A DNA stretch of 64,000 nt from DLAJ01 sp964655525 (GTDB lineage: Bacteria > Bacillota > Clostridia > Lachnospirales > Lachnospiraceae), in NCBI GenBank assembly GCA_964655525.1, contig CAZZNE010000012.1, positions 1 through 64,000 on the forward strand. Direction: 5' to 3'. The stretch's first letter is position 1. Each line of letters opens with the position of its first letter. Below, one piece after another: positions 60,727 to 64,000 of the stretch. The notes under the pieces were generated by a model that worked only from the letters and a program-made list of their open reading frames with translations, was not told the origin of the DNA and ran no database searches. Made by a program: the position numbers and the translations under genes.

Positions 60727-61440
60727 TTATCCCTCGTAGGGGACGGAAACCCGCTCACCAATCTCCTCCAAGGCGGAACCGAACTGCTGGAGCTGTTCAA
60801 CCAGGGCATCCAAGTCCGTGTCCTCCAGCTTGGAGGGATCATCCGTCAGACCGGAGCCAACGTAAGTAATCAGCGCATACGCCGCATCCAGTTCCTCAGA
60901 GGTCGTCGCATCGGACAGCCAGCCGTTGGCCTCGGCGGTTTCATACACCTCGTTGAACGTGGGAACCAATTCGTTATAGGCGGTGGCCAGGGGCTTGAGG
61001 GTCTCATCGGTAACGGCAACCCCGCCGTCCTCGTAAGGATTTGCCACCTTTTCCGCCAGCGTCTCAAGCGTTGGCACCAGCTCCAGCAACGTATCAGGGA
61101 GCTGGTCAAAGTCTGCGCCATTCAGAGCGGACAAATCGCCGGACAGGGCCTCGCCAACAGGGTCCAGCACGGCACTGATTGTCTGGATAGTATCGTTGGT
61201 CTCTGCGTCAGCGATCCAGCCGTTCTCCTGAGCCTTGGTGACCACGTCATTGTAAAGAACCGCTACCTGGTTATAAGCTTCGGTCAGCGCTTGGAGCTGG
61301 GCATCGGTGGGAGCACCGTCGGGACTCTGAGCAGCAGTCGCGGAGCCGCCGTCATCAGGCGTCTTGTCGCCACCGCCACCGCAGGCGGCCAGGGAAGCGC
61401 ACATCAAAAGCGCCAGCAAAAAAGAACACATTTTTTTCAT
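60727..61440 (-). CDS. Lipoprotein made of two tandem 85-90-residue repeats
   Basis: 237 residues with lipobox ASLAAC (Cys 20) and a Gly/Ser/Asp linker. Two copies of one helical module follow: repeat 1 has EAYNQVAVLYNDVVTKAQEN then GWIADAETND and ends EKVANPYEDGG; repeat 2 has TAYNELVPTFNEVYETAEAN then GWLSDATTSE and ends ERVSVPYEG. Strongly acidic. No family known to me. AGGAGGAG before ATG. Its promoter region holds one of two 92-bp repeats. Confidence 0.8.
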   Translation of the reverse strand: MKKMCSFLLALLMCASLAACGGGGDKTPDDGGSATAAQSPDGAPTDAQLQALTEAYNQVAVLYNDVVTKAQENGWIADAETNDTIQTISAVLDPVGEALSGDLSALNGADFDQLPDTLLELVPTLETLAEKVANPYEDGGVAVTDETLKPLATAYNELVPTFNEVYETAEANGWLSDATTSEELDAAYALITYVGSGLTDDPSKLEDTDLDALVEQLQQFGSALEEIGERVSVPYEG

Positions 61441-61493
61441 TTTGAATCACTCCTCCTAATTTATTATGTAGGCAACCGTTCAGGTTGCGACAC

Positions 61494-61585
61494 TCAGTAT
61501 AAATGATGTCTGTGCCACGTGGAGGATTCACGCATGAATCGTACCAAAAATGTCCTAAATCGGCAGCCGTCTCAGAGAAATAGCC
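61494..61585 (-). promoter_or_regulatory. 92-bp repeated regulatory element, copy 1
   Basis: Aligns without gaps to 62479-62570 with 11 differences by eye. Lies between a terminator and the lipoprotein gene, about 50 bp from its ATG. Contains a conserved -10 TATACT (minus strand, 61496-61501) without a recognisable -35, and upstream conserved blocks including AGGACATTTT and TTCATGCGTGA. Confidence 0.6.
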
Positions 61586-61606
61586 ACAAGATGAATATTC
61601 AAAAAA

Positions 61607-61646
61607 AACTGCCGCTTCATAGAATAAAATCCTTGAAGCGACAGTT
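61607..61646 (-). terminator. Terminator of the DUF4337-like gene
   Basis: AACTGTCGCTTCA pairs with TGAAGCGGCAGTT (one mismatch) followed on the minus strand by TTTTTTTT. Confidence 0.88.
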
Positions 61647-61661
61647 ATATTCATGGCTCTG

Positions 61662-62429
61662 TCAACCGCCAAAGAAACTAAGGAAGTTGAATCCCGTTGG
61701 AAATGGTATTGTAAACATATAGATTGTTGCAAACAGAAAGCCTGCAATGGCCACACCAGTGATGAATACCCTGTTCGGAAGTCTGCGGAAAGTACCTACG
61801 ATACCAAGCATAAACAGTACTACCGAGTAGATAACCGTCACAAGATTGAACGTATCACCCTTGGTATTGTCCGATTGACCCTCCGCAAGTACCGCTTCAC
61901 TCTCCGCCAAAACCTCACGAGCATCAGTATAATAGCTTTCAACAAAATCCTCATCGCTAAAAGGGCTAACCGTAGACTCCTCACAGTAGTTCACCCAGTC
62001 TATAATGTCTTCCGCATCAAAATCGAAGTCATATCCGATCATCTCCGCCATATCCTCGGTAAGATTATCCGCACAGATGAACATTATCTTGTACGCACTC
62101 TCTTGCGCCTGATCTACATTGCCCGTCTCGTTGGCGTAGAGTATCTCAACCTCATAATCGCTTATCTGATTCCATATCTGCATATCCTGCATAAGCGACT
62201 GTGATGCCTCATTCCAACGGGCGTTTCCGTCAGCTGCCAAATTGTTGCTTTTGGTATAATTAGTGGACATATTCCCACCGTGCAGCGAACCTATCCATGA
62301 AGCCCACGCGGTCGCAAGTGCTGTAATCCCAAGAAAAAGCGCAATGATGATCTCAAGAATATCCTCTTTGCTGCGCTTGGTATTTGAGGAATCCTCCCCT
62401 GTGTTTTCGTTTTTTTCCATTTCTGACAT
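61662..62429 (-). CDS. DUF4337-like membrane protein
   Basis: 255 residues from the ATG with GGAGGAG 8 nt upstream. A TM at about 25-45 (DILEIIIALFLGITALATAW), a long extracytoplasmic helical region (ANETGNVDQAQESAYKIMFI), and two C-terminal TMs (NLVTVIYSVVLFMLGIVGTF and VFITGVAIAGFLFATIYMFT). Plan and the ATAWASWIGSLHGG segment fit DUF4337. Function unknown. Preceded by the second copy of the 92-bp element. Confidence 0.7.
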   Translation of the reverse strand: MSEMEKNENTGEDSSNTKRSKEDILEIIIALFLGITALATAWASWIGSLHGGNMSTNYTKSNNLAADGNARWNEASQSLMQDMQIWNQISDYEVEILYANETGNVDQAQESAYKIMFICADNLTEDMAEMIGYDFDFDAEDIIDWVNYCEESTVSPFSDEDFVESYYTDAREVLAESEAVLAEGQSDNTKGDTFNLVTVIYSVVLFMLGIVGTFRRLPNRVFITGVAIAGFLFATIYMFTIPFPTGFNFLSFFGG

Positions 62430-62478
62430 AAACTCTCTCCTCCGTTTTCTCAGTCTATGTAGACCGCTATAGCACCAT

Positions 62479-62570
62479 TCAGTATAAACGATATCTATGC
62501 CACGAGGAGGACTCACGCATGAAGCGTACCGAAAATGTCCTGAATCGACAGCCGGCTCAGAGAAACAGCC
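62479..62570 (-). promoter_or_regulatory. 92-bp repeated regulatory element, copy 2
   Basis: Same element as at 61494-61585. It begins within the last codons of the sensor kinase gene and ends about 50 bp before the DUF4337-like ATG, with the conserved TATACT at 62481-62486 (minus strand). Same position relative to the gene as copy 1. Confidence 0.6.
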
Positions 62571-63843
62571 GCAGGATAAACTGTCCGTTCTCCGTCAGGA
62601 AGGTACAGCCGCCGCCATATCGCTCTACAACGGCGTAGATGCTCTGTACACCAATCCCGTGGTCCGGCCGACTGGACACTGGGATTCCCTTTTCAAACCG
62701 GACTTCTTCCTGACAGGGATTGATAATCTGCAAAAAAAGCCTACCGTTCTGCTCATGTAACCTGAAATCTATGCCGATGATGCAGGCTGTTCCCGCTGCG
62801 ACGAGAGGAAGACAGGCATGGAGCGCATTTTCCAGCGCATTGGAGAGAATGATACACAAATCGTTGTCCGAAACGGAAACAACGGCGGGGAATTCTCCCC
62901 GTATATTCATTTCAATTCCTATGCTCTCCGCTCGTCTGACAAAGGCGGAAAGAATTAGGTTAACCGCCTCATTTTCACAGTAACGCCGCACCTGCTGTGC
63001 CTCGACTTCCGTGCAAACTTCAGAAATATAGTCCTTGGCACGCTCCGTCTGCCCATTTTCGATGCAGGAAAGCAGATATTGCAGATGGTGGCGCATATCG
63101 TGGCGATGCCGCACAGTCACGGCCTGAGACTCCCGCAGAGCGCTGATTTCCTGGGCAGCCTGAGCCATCTGGAGTTTCAGATTGTTACGCGACTGTTGGA
63201 GTAGACTGCGCCTACGCGCCTCGGCAAAAGTTTGCAGCAGAAAAATCAGATACGCCATGCAGCAGACAGTAGGCATAAACTCCACCACCACCGAGTTACC
63301 GCTGGACAAAAGATCCGTATAGACTCGCGACAGATAATCGAAGCCGTAATATAGAGCTGGAAGCAGACCAAACTGACACTGGATTTTTATCGGATACTCC
63401 ACAAGCTGTCGGACAGCGGGGGCAACATAGCGTAGCAAAATAAACAACAGCGGCAGAGTAAATACCAGTTCAGCCAGCTTCTGTGTCATTTCCGTCCCTG
63501 ACAGCATTGCTACCGCCAAAAGCGCCAGCCAGCGCCGTATTTGACAGAACAGATAGGCGGACAGTATGGAAACCACTGGCCACAGCTGCTTCCCCGTGAG
63601 TATACTAAGCAGGATAAACAACGGAAAATGCAAAACGAGGGGATATATCTGCCGCTGGAATTCTGCATTGCAAATAAGATACGCCGCACCTTGGGGAATC
63701 AGTAACAGCGCCATGCCGATCCAGAATATCCGGCGGTTTCGCCGAGTTTGTAGGGCATTGCAGAAAGAAGCGGACAGCAGGCTGCCAAAAACACTCACAG
63801 CAGCACCGTTCAACAGGGAAATCAGAGTTGCAGCTTTGCTCAT
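62557..63843 (-). CDS. AgrC-like GHKL sensor histidine kinase
   Basis: 428 residues. About six N-terminal TM segments (1-215), a coiled helix, the phospho-accepting His region RHRHDMRHHLQYLLSCIENG, N-box LSNALENALHACL and a C-terminal GHKL ATPase with HGIGVQSIYAVVERYGGGCT. Such kinases often sense peptides. The ATG overlaps the upstream LytTR regulator by 4 bp. Confidence 0.92.
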   Translation of the reverse strand: MSKAATLISLLNGAAVSVFGSLLSASFCNALQTRRNRRIFWIGMALLLIPQGAAYLICNAEFQRQIYPLVLHFPLFILLSILTGKQLWPVVSILSAYLFCQIRRWLALLAVAMLSGTEMTQKLAELVFTLPLLFILLRYVAPAVRQLVEYPIKIQCQFGLLPALYYGFDYLSRVYTDLLSSGNSVVVEFMPTVCCMAYLIFLLQTFAEARRRSLLQQSRNNLKLQMAQAAQEISALRESQAVTVRHRHDMRHHLQYLLSCIENGQTERAKDYISEVCTEVEAQQVRRYCENEAVNLILSAFVRRAESIGIEMNIRGEFPAVVSVSDNDLCIILSNALENALHACLPLVAAGTACIIGIDFRLHEQNGRLFLQIINPCQEEVRFEKGIPVSSRPDHGIGVQSIYAVVERYGGGCTFLTENGQFILRLFL

Positions 63844-64000
63844 AAATTCACCTGCCCATTCTGAAACGCATGCGCCAAGAATGCGTCTTTGATCTCATTA
63901 TATTTTCCCCGGGGGATGGGGATTTCCGTCAGGCTGGTCATAGTGATGCCCCTGTGGCAAATATTCTGCACATAGTCCAAATTGACGATATAGGAGCGGT
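63840..64000 (-). CDS. LytTR-type response regulator (5' part beyond window)
   Basis: The last 53 codons are in the window: RSYIVNLDYVQNICHRGITM, then LTEIPIPRGKYNEIKDAFLA. This is the end of a LytTR DNA-binding domain (typical R-x-Y-I-V-N-L-x-Y and I-P-I-P-R-x-K/R). It forms an operon with the GHKL kinase and probably controls genes downstream. Confidence 0.85.
   Translation of the reverse strand, partial: RSYIVNLDYVQNICHRGITMTSLTEIPIPRGKYNEIKDAFLAHAFQNGQVNL

Overview
The window reads as a chromosome segment of an anaerobic Firmicute, most likely Lachnospiraceae (Clostridia). This is inferred from gene families (clostripain, a sensory [FeFe] hydrogenase, DUF2812/PadR, AddB-type repair, ComFB, LytTR two-component systems), strong AGGAGG ribosome sites and TTGACA/TATAAT promoters; no rRNA gene is present to confirm it. 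It is a draft assembly: a run of 100 N sits inside a tandem repeat at 13693-13792. Nearly all genes are on the minus strand. I found no rRNA, tRNA, CRISPR array or intact transposase.

Layout. 1-5.5 kb is an AT-rich row of small stand-alone enzymes (S66 peptidase, Nim-like flavoprotein, HIT, three GNATs, DinB, VOC) plus a RelE/Phd toxin-antitoxin pair. 5.5-13.6 kb is more GC-rich: HAD phosphatase, MFS transporter, addB without addA, and an 870-residue open frame joining a lipid-flippase-like membrane domain to a complete GH13 alpha-glucosidase. 13.6-20.8 kb holds a hairpin-rich 85-bp tandem repeat with the assembly gap, mazEF, an AAA kinase with a Fur-like site, an MBL hydrolase, an AraC regulator, ComFB, a GNAT and a PadR/DUF2812 pair. 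20-27 kb carries a lipoprotein, an OmpR-type two-component system, a WYL-like/SF1 helicase/DUF2726-like nuclease protein (candidate defence gene) and a Cu/Zn superoxide dismutase. 27-31.5 kb has a decayed MNT/HEPN toxin-antitoxin pair, a small kinase, a secreted His/Cys repeat protein and a YunG-like protein.

31.5-36.5 kb is a five-gene operon of the circularly permuted ATP-grasp / alpha-E / transglutaminase type with two aspartoacylase-like enzymes, one of which has lost its zinc ligands; it has a consensus promoter and a structured leader of about 230 nt. 36.7-40.1 kb is a small defence-type operon (GmrSD-like DUF262/HNH endonuclease, SUKH immunity protein, chimeric HNH-toxin/winged-helix protein) bordered by three gene fragments, including an AAA-ATPase tail and an RlmD tail. 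40.1-46.7 kb holds a hydrogenase-chemoreceptor fusion, rlmD and pcrA.

46.8-64 kb is largely envelope biology: PspA with an SPFH/zinc-ribbon partner, an orphan NMT1-like binding lipoprotein, cardiolipin synthase, a 7TM-GGDEF cyclase, then an operon LemA - DUF2207 - two DUF4428-like zinc-ribbon proteins - clostripain lipoprotein, a duplicated-domain lipoprotein, a DUF4337-like membrane protein and an AgrC/LytTR-type two-component system running off the right edge. Two 92-bp direct repeats in front of the last lipoprotein and membrane-protein genes look like copies of one regulated promoter, probably the target of the adjacent LytTR regulator.
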